Shown here: one piece after another, positions 42,801 to 49,981 of the stretch
How the letters are laid out: each line of letters opens with the position of its first letter
Numbering within the stretch: position 1 is the first letter of the stretch
Origin: Pseudomonas putida
Lineage (GTDB): Bacteria > Pseudomonadota > Gammaproteobacteria > Pseudomonadales > Pseudomonadaceae
DNA: 64,000 nucleotides
NCBI RefSeq assembly: GCF_001976065.1
Contig: NZ_MNAH01000001.1
Location: forward strand, 911,952-975,951
Direction of reading: 5' to 3'
Made by a program: the position numbers and the translations under genes
Notes under the pieces: generated by a model
Told to the model about the DNA's origin: nothing
What the model saw: only the letters and a program-made list of their open reading frames with translations
Databases searched by the model: none

Positions 42801-43275
42801 GGCGCGGTTCGTTCAGCACCACCACGCCGTCATCGTCGCCGAACAACTGGTCGCCGTCAGCGATGGAGTGTCCGGCGAACTCCAGCGTTATTCCGATTTG
42901 TCCCTCGTTACGCTTGACGGTCTTGCGCGGTGAAGTGCCCAGTGCCTTGATCGCGATCGGCATCTCGCGCAGAGCGGCTTTGTCGCGGATGTATCCGTAG
43001 ATCAACACGCCGGCCCAGCCGTTCTTCAGCAGGTCCTCAGCAATCACATCACCGAACAACGCAAAGCGATCACTACCCCCGCCGTCTACCACCAGCACTC
43101 TACCTTGGCCTGGCAAACTGCTTATTTCCTTGATCCTGGAATTGTCCTCAAAGCATTTCAGGGTGAAGGCACGTCCCTGGAAGTCATTCTTGCCGCCAAA
43201 GTCCTGAAACATTGGGGTCAGAACGCGAATTGAGTCTGGGTACTGATCGCACAGATCGGATGTTTTAACTGTCAT
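42793..43275 (-). CDS. RraA-like / HMG aldolase superfamily protein
   Basis: The product has 160 residues. RraA features include TSDLCDQYPDSIRVLTPMFQDFGGKNDFQGRAFTLKCFEDNSRIKEI, GRVLVVDGGGSDRFALFGDVIAEDL and AGVLIYGYIRD. RraA inhibits RNase E in E. coli; relatives that keep the Arg-Asp pair act as HMG/CHA aldolases or oxaloacetate decarboxylases. Here IRDKAAL keeps Arg-Asp (RraA of E. coli has Arg-Gln), but the acidic residue expected a few positions on is Ala. In this catabolic cluster an aldolase or decarboxylase role is at least as likely as RNA regulation. Confidence 0.82.
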   Translation of the reverse strand: MTVKTSDLCDQYPDSIRVLTPMFQDFGGKNDFQGRAFTLKCFEDNSRIKEISSLPGQGRVLVVDGGGSDRFALFGDVIAEDLLKNGWAGVLIYGYIRDKAALREMPIAIKALGTSPRKTVKRNEGQIGITLEFAGHSIADGDQLFGDDDGVVVLNEPRLN

Positions 43276-43449
43276 GGAGGATTCTTCTGCTTCGATTGGT
43301 GGATGACCGTTGAGCGAAAAGATTGCACAAAGTGAATATTCATGCAATAAAATGCAATCTGTCGAAGGCGAGAACGGCACTGCTCCGGAAAAATCTCAGG
43401 ACGAGCGGGAGCAAATGGTTAAGAACTTCGCCTCGCCAGTATTGTACTT

Positions 43450-43466
43450 TGTATTTACGATATACA
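43450..43466. promoter_or_regulatory. Possible regulator site before the IMDH-type gene
   Basis: TGTAT and ATACA form an inverted repeat 7 bases apart, 70 bp before the start at 43536. The symmetry resembles FCD-type GntR operators. A TGCAAT-AAAA-TGCAAT direct repeat lies at 43345-43358 in the same divergent region. Confidence 0.4.
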
Positions 43467-43535
43467 TAAGCGGAGCTGGTTTTTGACACACCGGCTTCGA
43501 AAAATTCAGCTCAAACAATAAGTAAGGGGTTTGCG

Positions 43536-44606
43536 ATGCGTATTTTGGTTCTTCCTGGTGATGGTATTGGTCCAGAAATCGTTGAGTCTTCGATGTCGGT
43601 GCTGAACGCAGCCAACACAAAATTCGATCTGGGCTTGAGCTTCGATTACGACGATGTCGGTTTTACGAGCCTGGACAAATATGGCACCACCTTGCGTGAT
43701 GAAGTGTTGGAAAAGGCCAAAGGCTACGACGGCATCATTCTCGGCACCCAATCGCACGCCGACTATCCAGTCCCTGAAAAGGGCGGTCGTAACGTTTCCG
43801 CGGGCTTTCGTATCGGCCTGGATCTCTATGCCAACGTGCGTCCTGCCCGCACTCGTCCATTCCTGACTTCGAACATGAAGGAAGGCAAGACGATGGACCT
43901 GGTGATCATGCGTGAAGCGACTGAAGGTTTTTATCCGGACCGCAATATGAGTCGTGGTTGGGGTGAAGTAATGCCAACCCCTGATATGGCTTTATCCACG
44001 CGTAAAATCACACGTCATTGCAGCGAGCGAATTGCTCGTCGCGCGTTCGAGCTGGCTATGAAACGTGGCAAGAAGGTCACCGCCATTCACAAAGCCAACA
44101 GCTTCCACATGACCGATGGCCTGTTCCTGGAATGCGTTCGCAATGTAGCGAAGGACTTCCCTGAAGTCGCTTTGGACGATTTGCTCGTCGATGCGTCGAC
44201 GGCTCACCTGGTGCGCAGCCCTGAACGCTTCGACGTACTGGTAGCCACGAACTTCTACGGCGACATTATCAGTGACCTCGCCAGCGAACTTTCGGGCAGC
44301 CTGGGTCTCGCCGGGTCGACTATGGCCAGCGATGTTCATTGCTGCGCCCAGGCACAGCATGGCTCCGCACCGGATATCGCCGGTCAGGACAAGGCCAACC
44401 CGGTCTCAATGATCCTCTCCGTTGGCATGCTCCTGCAGTGGATGGGCGAGCACCATAACAATGAAGCATTGATCAACGCCGGCCTGGAAATGGACAAGGC
44501 TGTCGATGCGGTTCTGAAAGATCCTAAGCAGCGCACTCCGGATCTGGGCGGTTCCAGCGGTACCAAAGCTTTCGGTGAAGCCGTCGCCAAGGTGCTCCTG
44601 GGCTGA
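43536..44606 (+). CDS. Isocitrate/isopropylmalate dehydrogenase-family oxidoreductase
   Basis: The product has 356 residues. Beta-decarboxylating dehydrogenase signatures are present: LPGDGIGPEIVESSMSVL, LDLYANVRPARTRP, LVIMREATEGFYPDRNM, catalytic Lys in HKANSFHMTDGLFLE, LVDASTAHLVRSPERFDVLVATNFYGDIISDLASELSGSLGLAGS. It oxidises a 2-hydroxy acid with NAD(P), with or without decarboxylation. The substrate loop differs from LeuB and Icd as I know them. It is followed by the OtnK-like kinase (106-bp gap), so it is the best candidate for the tetronate (or phosphotetronate) dehydrogenase in place of LtnD, DenD or PdxA2. Confidence 0.88.
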   Translation: MRILVLPGDGIGPEIVESSMSVLNAANTKFDLGLSFDYDDVGFTSLDKYGTTLRDEVLEKAKGYDGIILGTQSHADYPVPEKGGRNVSAGFRIGLDLYANVRPARTRPFLTSNMKEGKTMDLVIMREATEGFYPDRNMSRGWGEVMPTPDMALSTRKITRHCSERIARRAFELAMKRGKKVTAIHKANSFHMTDGLFLECVRNVAKDFPEVALDDLLVDASTAHLVRSPERFDVLVATNFYGDIISDLASELSGSLGLAGSTMASDVHCCAQAQHGSAPDIAGQDKANPVSMILSVGMLLQWMGEHHNNEALINAGLEMDKAVDAVLKDPKQRTPDLGGSSGTKAFGEAVAKVLLG

Positions 44607-44712
44607 TCGACTCGGGCGGCATGCCAGTCATGCCGCCCGCTTGCGGGATTAATAACAAGAAATGCCTGTTCTTCCTTGAGGTCATCCAAGGAGAGGGCTA
44701 GAGGAGAGAGCA

Positions 44713-45981
44713 GTGAGTCAATTACTACTCGGTTGCATCGCTGACGACTTCACCGGCGGTACGGATCTGGCCAGCACTTTAGTGCGTGGCGGAATGCGCA
44801 CCCTGCAAGTGATTGGCGTACCTGAAGGGCCGTTGCCGGACGATATCGATGCTGTCGTCATTGCCCTGAAAAGCCGCACCATCAGTCCCGAAGAGGCCGT
44901 TACTCAGTCGCTCGAAGCGTTGGAGTGGTTGCGTGGTGCGGATTGCCAACAGTTTTTTTTCAAATACTGCTCGACGTTTGATTCCACGTCTCGCGGGAAC
45001 ATCGGCCCGGTGGCGGATGCCCTCGCCGATGCACTGGGTGTGTCATTCGCCGTGGCTTGCCCTGCATTTCCGGAAAACAAACGCACCATATTTAACGGTC
45101 ATCTGTTCGTTGGCGATCAGTTGTTAAGCGAATCCGGGATGCGCAATCATCCGTTGACGCCCATGACCGACTCCAATCTGGTTCGGGTGTTGCAGCAACA
45201 GACGCTTAAGCCGGTTGGGCTCGTTGCACGTTCGGTCGTCAGCAAAGGCGCGCAAGCCATTTCGACGGCCTTGAGTAACCTTGAGGCGCAGGGCCAGGGA
45301 TACGCCATCGTCGACGCGATCGACGACGAGGATCTGTATGCGATCGGCGGGGCCGTTGCAGACCATAAGCTCGTTACCGGCGGGTCCGGCGTTGCGCTGG
45401 GTCTACCTGAAAACTTCCGCCGTGCAGGTTTACTCGGTAAATCCGAGACAGCTTCGGTGCTACCCGCCATTGAAGGGTTGGGCGCGGTAGTTTCCGGCAG
45501 TTGTTCAGTGGCGACCAACGGCCAGGTCGAGCACTGGCAAAAGAGCCGTCCGAGTTTCTCCCTTGATCCACTGCTCCTGGCGAATGGTCATGATCAGGTA
45601 GCCCAAGCACTCGCCTGGGCGAAAGACTTGATTCAGCAAGGACCGATTCTGATTTACGGCAGTGCGCAGCCAGAGACGGTCAAGCTTGCCCAGCAGAAGC
45701 TCGGTGCTGAAGCCGCTGGGCAGATCGTTGAAGACGCGCTGTCCGCCGTGGCTGTTGGCCTATATGAGATGGGCGTGCGCAAGCTCGTGGTGGCAGGTGG
45801 CGAAACGTCGGGTGCTGTGGTCAAGGCACTGAAGATCAAGGCGCTGAGAATCGGAGCGACGATTGATCCCGGCGTCCCATGGACGCTCGGCATGCGGGAC
45901 GACCCGGTAGCCCTGGCGCTGAAGTCCGGCAATTTCGGAACAGTAGACTTCTTTGAGAAGGCATTGGCCAATGCGCCATGA
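44713..45981 (+). CDS. otnK: Four-carbon acid sugar kinase (3-oxo-tetronate 4-kinase-like)
   Basis: The product has 422 residues with a GTG start after GAGAGAG. The DUF1537 N-terminal domain opens LGCIADDFTGGTDLASTLVRGGMRTLQVIGVP, with IALKSRTISPEEAV and FFKYCSTFDSTSRGNIGPVADAL. The C-terminal nucleotide-binding domain has VVSGSCSVATNGQV, KLVVAGGETSGAVVKALKIKALRIGATIDPGVPWTLG and ALALKSGNFG. These match OtnK closely, better than DtnK. OtnK phosphorylates 3-oxo-tetronate, which OtnC then decarboxylates to DHAP. OtnI is encoded at 40221 and an OtnC-like protein at 57199. Confidence 0.9.
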   Translation: MSQLLLGCIADDFTGGTDLASTLVRGGMRTLQVIGVPEGPLPDDIDAVVIALKSRTISPEEAVTQSLEALEWLRGADCQQFFFKYCSTFDSTSRGNIGPVADALADALGVSFAVACPAFPENKRTIFNGHLFVGDQLLSESGMRNHPLTPMTDSNLVRVLQQQTLKPVGLVARSVVSKGAQAISTALSNLEAQGQGYAIVDAIDDEDLYAIGGAVADHKLVTGGSGVALGLPENFRRAGLLGKSETASVLPAIEGLGAVVSGSCSVATNGQVEHWQKSRPSFSLDPLLLANGHDQVAQALAWAKDLIQQGPILIYGSAQPETVKLAQQKLGAEAAGQIVEDALSAVAVGLYEMGVRKLVVAGGETSGAVVKALKIKALRIGATIDPGVPWTLGMRDDPVALALKSGNFGTVDFFEKALANAP

Positions 45982-46852
45982 TCTGTTGAGTCTCGAAATC
46001 TTCATGGCAGTGGCAGAGCAGCGCAACCTGACAAAGGCTTCGCAACTCTGCCACCTGGCGACGTCCGCGGTGAGTAAACGGATCAGCGAGCTTGAAGAAA
46101 AAGTGGGCTCTGCGTTGTTCATTCGCTACCCACGAGGAATGGAGCTCACTCCTGCTGGACAGTCGCTTCGTCACTATGCTTTGCAGCTCAATGAAACACT
46201 CCAAAAAATGGATCAGGAGCTAAGTGAGTACGGTGCGGGCATCAAAGGTCACGTTCGCTTGCACGCCATTACCTCCGCGCTGGCACAACAGCTGAGCCTG
46301 GACATCGGCACGTTCCTGGAAACCTATCCCGACATCAAATTCGACGTCGAGGAGCGCGTCGGTGCCGCGATCGTCCGAGCAGTCTCGGACGGTCGTGCGG
46401 ACGTCGGCATCATTGCCGAACAGACGCCATCCCTGGGGCTGGAAGCACTGGCCTATCGCGTGGACGAATTGGTAATCGCGGTTCCCGAGCACCATCCACT
46501 GGCGGGGCACGCGCACGCCACGTTCGATCAGGCGTTGCACTATGAATTCATCGGTCCTCACGTAGAAAGTTCTGTGCACCTGCTACTGACTGAGCAAGCT
46601 GCATTGTTAGGGCAGACGGTCAGGCAGCGGGTTCGCGTTTCCAGTTTTGAGTGCATGTGCCGGATGGTCTCGACCAATCTGGGTATCTGCATTTTGCCTC
46701 GCGATGTACTGCGCCCTTATCTGCGTCCTTTTCAATTACAGGCTGTGACGCTGGCCGAGCCTTGGGCCAAGCGTCAGTTGCAGATCGTTGCTCGTCGATT
46801 CGAATCCTTGCCACCGACTGCCCGCGCGTTCGTCGCGCACTTGACCGCGTGA
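45971..46852 (+). CDS. LysR-family transcriptional regulator
   Basis: The product has 293 residues from MRHDLLSLEIFMAVAEQRNL. It has the LysR winged helix (LTKASQLCHLATSAVSKRISELEEKVGSALFIRYPRGMELTPAGQ) and a periplasmic-binding-like effector domain. It overlaps the kinase by 11 bp, so translation is coupled and its level follows that of the operon. It most likely senses a pathway intermediate and controls the 43536-48989 operon or a divergent target. Confidence 0.9.
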   Translation: MRHDLLSLEIFMAVAEQRNLTKASQLCHLATSAVSKRISELEEKVGSALFIRYPRGMELTPAGQSLRHYALQLNETLQKMDQELSEYGAGIKGHVRLHAITSALAQQLSLDIGTFLETYPDIKFDVEERVGAAIVRAVSDGRADVGIIAEQTPSLGLEALAYRVDELVIAVPEHHPLAGHAHATFDQALHYEFIGPHVESSVHLLLTEQAALLGQTVRQRVRVSSFECMCRMVSTNLGICILPRDVLRPYLRPFQLQAVTLAEPWAKRQLQIVARRFESLPPTARAFVAHLTA

Positions 46853-46887
46853 CAGGCGCCGTTCAATTCACCCTTTGAGATGAGCTC

Positions 46888-47952
46888 ATGTTTATTTACG
46901 TTGGCTGTCGTACCACTCGTGAAAGAAATGCTCGGGGTAACGGGATTAACGTCTACAGCGTCGACCCGCAAACGGGATGCCTGACTCATGTGCAGTTGGT
47001 CGATGGCTTGGTAAACCCGTCTTTTCTGGCCATCAGCAAGCAACAGGATTTTCTGTATTGCGTCCATGGCGATACGGATCAAGCAAGTGCGTTCAGAATC
47101 AACTCCGATGGCACGCTGAGCTATCTCAATAGCCAAAGCACCCAAGGCCACAATCCCGCGCACCTGGCGATTTCACCGGATGGTGGTTTTCTGGTTGTGA
47201 GCAATCATTACAGTGGTTCAGTCGTTGTTCTGCCGATCCTCGCCTCGGGTGAGCTGGGCGAACTCTGTGAGCAGGTGCTGACCGAAGGGCCGATCGGACC
47301 CCATCGGCTTGAGCAAAAAGGCCCGAAACCTCATTTCAATCCATTTGATCCCAGTGGAAAAAATGTGGTGGTGCCGGACAAAGGGTTGGACCGAATCTTC
47401 ATCTATCGATTCGATTCGCAACTGGGCAAGCTGCTGCCGGCTGCTTGCCCGTTTGTGGCCACTCGCAAAGGGGCGGGGCCTCGGCATGTGGCGTTTCATC
47501 CCGGGCTGTCGGTGGTCTACTCGGTCAATGAGCTGGACTCCACCGTCGGCACCTACTGCTTCAACAACGAAAGCGGCGAGCTTCAGCCACAGCAGGTGAT
47601 CTCTGCGCTACCTGATTCTTTTACCGGCGACAGCACGGCGGCAGAGATCGAAGTCGATGGAGCGGGGCGATTCCTGTACGCCTCGAACAGAGGCAGCGAC
47701 ACCATCACGGTCTTCAGAATCGACCCGCAATCGGGTTGGCTGACGTTTGAATCGGCGACGCCAACGGAAGGCCGGACACCACGATTTTTTGCGTTGTCAC
47801 CCGACGGAAAAGCCATGTTCGTCGCCAATGAGGACAGCGATACGATCGTGGTTTTCTGTGTTGATCCGGCGACTGGAGCCTTGACCCCGACGGGTGAAGT
47901 TGTCGAGACGGGAAGTCCGGTATGCATGATCTTCGGTGGATCGAGGGCATGA
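46888..47952 (+). CDS. Seven-bladed beta-propeller lactonase
   Basis: The product has 354 residues of the lactonase_7-bladed family (Pgl of YbhE type): FIYVGCRTTRERNARGNGINVYSVDPQTGCLTHV, NPAHLAISPDGGFLVVSNHYSGSVVVLPI, KPHFNPFDPSGKNVVVPDKGLDRIFIYRFD, GAGPRHVAFHPGLSVVYSVNELDSTVGTY, EGRTPRFFALSPDGKAMFVANEDSDTIVVF. No signal peptide is present. It would hydrolyse a sugar-acid lactone, perhaps a tetronolactone, to the open acid used by the kinase route. Its stop overlaps the next start (ATGA). Confidence 0.87.
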   Translation: MFIYVGCRTTRERNARGNGINVYSVDPQTGCLTHVQLVDGLVNPSFLAISKQQDFLYCVHGDTDQASAFRINSDGTLSYLNSQSTQGHNPAHLAISPDGGFLVVSNHYSGSVVVLPILASGELGELCEQVLTEGPIGPHRLEQKGPKPHFNPFDPSGKNVVVPDKGLDRIFIYRFDSQLGKLLPAACPFVATRKGAGPRHVAFHPGLSVVYSVNELDSTVGTYCFNNESGELQPQQVISALPDSFTGDSTAAEIEVDGAGRFLYASNRGSDTITVFRIDPQSGWLTFESATPTEGRTPRFFALSPDGKAMFVANEDSDTIVVFCVDPATGALTPTGEVVETGSPVCMIFGGSRA

Positions 47953-48989
47953 AAGCGTTTTTCACCTCAATGGAATTGTGGTGGGCAACACCGTTGGTGG
48001 GAATTGCCGGGGCTCTGCTTGCCAGCTACCTGAACTGGCCTTTGCCCTGGATCATTGGATCAATGTTGGCGGTGATCCTGGTGCGTTGTCTGGGCTGGCG
48101 GGTGGGGGAGATTCCCAATGGCCGCCTGACCGGGCAGTGGATGATCGCAACGTCCATCGGCTTGCACTTTACGCCAGTGGTGCTCGAGCAGATCCTCGGG
48201 CATTTCGCGATGATGCTGTTCGCGGCGTTTCTGACCCTGTTCCTGGCACTGCTCGGCGTCGAGTTCATGCGCCGTCGAGGAATGGACCTGACGACCGCGT
48301 TCTTCGCCTTCATGCCCGCCAACTTTTCAGAAATGATCCAGTCAGGCATCAGGCACAAGGCTGACGTCAGCCAGATCGCCGCGGCTCACAGCGTACGCTT
48401 GGTGTTGATTGTTCTCTGTGTCCCGACCGCGATGTTTTTTACCGCGAAAATCTCTCCGGCAGTGGTCCATGCACGTTTGCCCAGTGATTGGTATTGGCTG
48501 CTACCGTTGCTGATCGGTGGGGCGTTGACGGCAATGATCTGGAAGCGCTACAAGCTACCGAACCCCTGGATGTTCGGGCCGATGGCCCTGTGCGCGTTGT
48601 TCACGGCCAGCTTCAATTTGCAAACTGCGCTGCCTGTGGAGCTCAGTCATTACGGCCAGCTCATGATCGGATGCGCGCTCGGCGGGTATTTTGATCGACA
48701 GTTTTTCAGGGCTTCGCCGAAGTTCTTGCTCAAGGTCTCGCTATTCAACCTGATCATGATCTTCTGCACCCTGGTACTGGCGCTTGGAATAGGCTATTTG
48801 CTGGGCTTTCCGGTGTTGACCCTGGCGTTGGGCATGATGCCGGGAAGCAGTACGGAGATGTACCTGACGGCCGAAGCCCTGAACCTGGGTGTCGGCGTTG
48901 TCACGGCGATGCAAATCATGCGTCTGGTGGTGGTGATGCTCTGTGCCGAACCGGTGCACAAAGTCTGGTTGAAACGCCTTCGCCGCTGA
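47949..48989 (+). CDS. AbrB-type polytopic membrane protein (putative permease)
   Basis: The product has 346 residues from ATG 47949, overlapping the lactonase stop. About ten hydrophobic helices are visible (for example TPLVGIAGALLASYLNWPLPWIIGSMLAVILV; MMLFAAFLTLFLALLGVEF; LMIGCALGGYFD). The second half repeats the first in pattern (GMMPGSSTEMYLTAEALNLGVGVVTAMQIMRLVVV versus FMPANFSEMIQSGIRHKADVSQIAAAHSVRLVLIV), as in the AbrB duplication. The family was named for regulation of aidB, but members beside catabolic genes are probably transporters. Here import of the acid or lactone is plausible. Confidence 0.85.
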   Translation: MKAFFTSMELWWATPLVGIAGALLASYLNWPLPWIIGSMLAVILVRCLGWRVGEIPNGRLTGQWMIATSIGLHFTPVVLEQILGHFAMMLFAAFLTLFLALLGVEFMRRRGMDLTTAFFAFMPANFSEMIQSGIRHKADVSQIAAAHSVRLVLIVLCVPTAMFFTAKISPAVVHARLPSDWYWLLPLLIGGALTAMIWKRYKLPNPWMFGPMALCALFTASFNLQTALPVELSHYGQLMIGCALGGYFDRQFFRASPKFLLKVSLFNLIMIFCTLVLALGIGYLLGFPVLTLALGMMPGSSTEMYLTAEALNLGVGVVTAMQIMRLVVVMLCAEPVHKVWLKRLRR

Positions 48990-49026
48990 GCGGGCAAGTG
49001 CGTTTCAACCTGCCATATGCGATGTG

Positions 49027-49767
49027 TTAATGGTCCTGCAAGGGGGCGACGGTGACGTCGCTCTGACCGCTGTCGACGAGTGCCTTGAGGACGAAGCCGT
49101 TGGCTTTCTGTTCTTCCAGGAACGCCCTGACGTAAGCCGCACCCGCGACACATTGCACAGGAACGCCCATCGCTTGGCGAATCGACGTGAAGTAACCGTC
49201 CAGCACACGCAGTTCTCTATTGGCTTCGGCAACCTTGAGCAGTGGCTGGCGCACCCCCGCAGCAGCCTCCAGGTTTTCATCGAGAAACAGATCGACCGCG
49301 CCAGCGGATGTCGGCGCACGGACGAGGGTCGCGTGCTGTTGGGTTCGGCTCAGGTACAAGTCGTAAGCAGCACCTCTGCCAACGGCGATCCGTACGCCGG
49401 GCTGATCCAAATCTTCCATCTTGAAGAACGGGGAGCTGTTCTTGACCAGATAAGTGCCTTCGATGATCACGTATGGTTCGCTAAAGGCGACCTGGGCCTC
49501 GCGCACAGGTTCGATGGCGAGGAACGCGATATTCCATTGCTTGTCCGCCAAGGCTTCGAACACCTTGCCGGCGGCATCATAAGTGATGAACTCCACGGAG
49601 ACGCCCAGTTGCTTGCCGAGTGCCAAGGCAAGGCTGACGGACACGCCTTGAGGTTGTCCTGTGTCGGCATTGCGTTGTGCCAGAACCGGATTGCCAAAAT
49701 TGATGGCGGCTCTGAGCACGCCGTTCGGTGCGAGATCCTTAAGGACGTCTGCAGTAGGGGCGAGCAT
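49027..49767 (-). CDS. Amino-acid-type solute-binding protein without signal peptide
   Basis: The product has 246 residues from MLAPTADVLKDLAPNGVLRAAINFGNPVLAQRN (GGAG upstream). SBP_bac_3 features include GVSVSLALALGKQLGVSVEFITYDAAGKVFEALADKQWNIAFLAIEPVREAQVAFSEPYVIIEGTYLVK and GVRIAVGRGAAYDLYLSR. No hydrophobic leader precedes the domain and extending the frame upstream does not create one. It might act in the cytoplasm as a ligand sensor or enzyme, or use another route. No ABC permease or ATPase is encoded beside it. It is convergent with the AbrB-type gene and divergent from the aconitase. Confidence 0.82.
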   Translation of the reverse strand: MLAPTADVLKDLAPNGVLRAAINFGNPVLAQRNADTGQPQGVSVSLALALGKQLGVSVEFITYDAAGKVFEALADKQWNIAFLAIEPVREAQVAFSEPYVIIEGTYLVKNSSPFFKMEDLDQPGVRIAVGRGAAYDLYLSRTQQHATLVRAPTSAGAVDLFLDENLEAAAGVRQPLLKVAEANRELRVLDGYFTSIRQAMGVPVQCVAGAAYVRAFLEEQKANGFVLKALVDSGQSDVTVAPLQDH

Positions 49768-49981
49768 GGGTGTTCTCCAGAGAAATTGTTGTAGGCCCTG
49801 AGAGTAGGGAAGCGCGTAGTTCCTGACAATTTCAGGCTCATCAAGGCTGCGTTCTCCGTGGACGAACGATGGCTTGCTCAACGCTCAATTTTACTCGGGT
49901 CGGCGTTTGGTTACGCTGGGTCCAACTGAACGACCGTACAGAGTCGTTTGCTCATGCACTCAACCGGTGAATGATAAGCCC

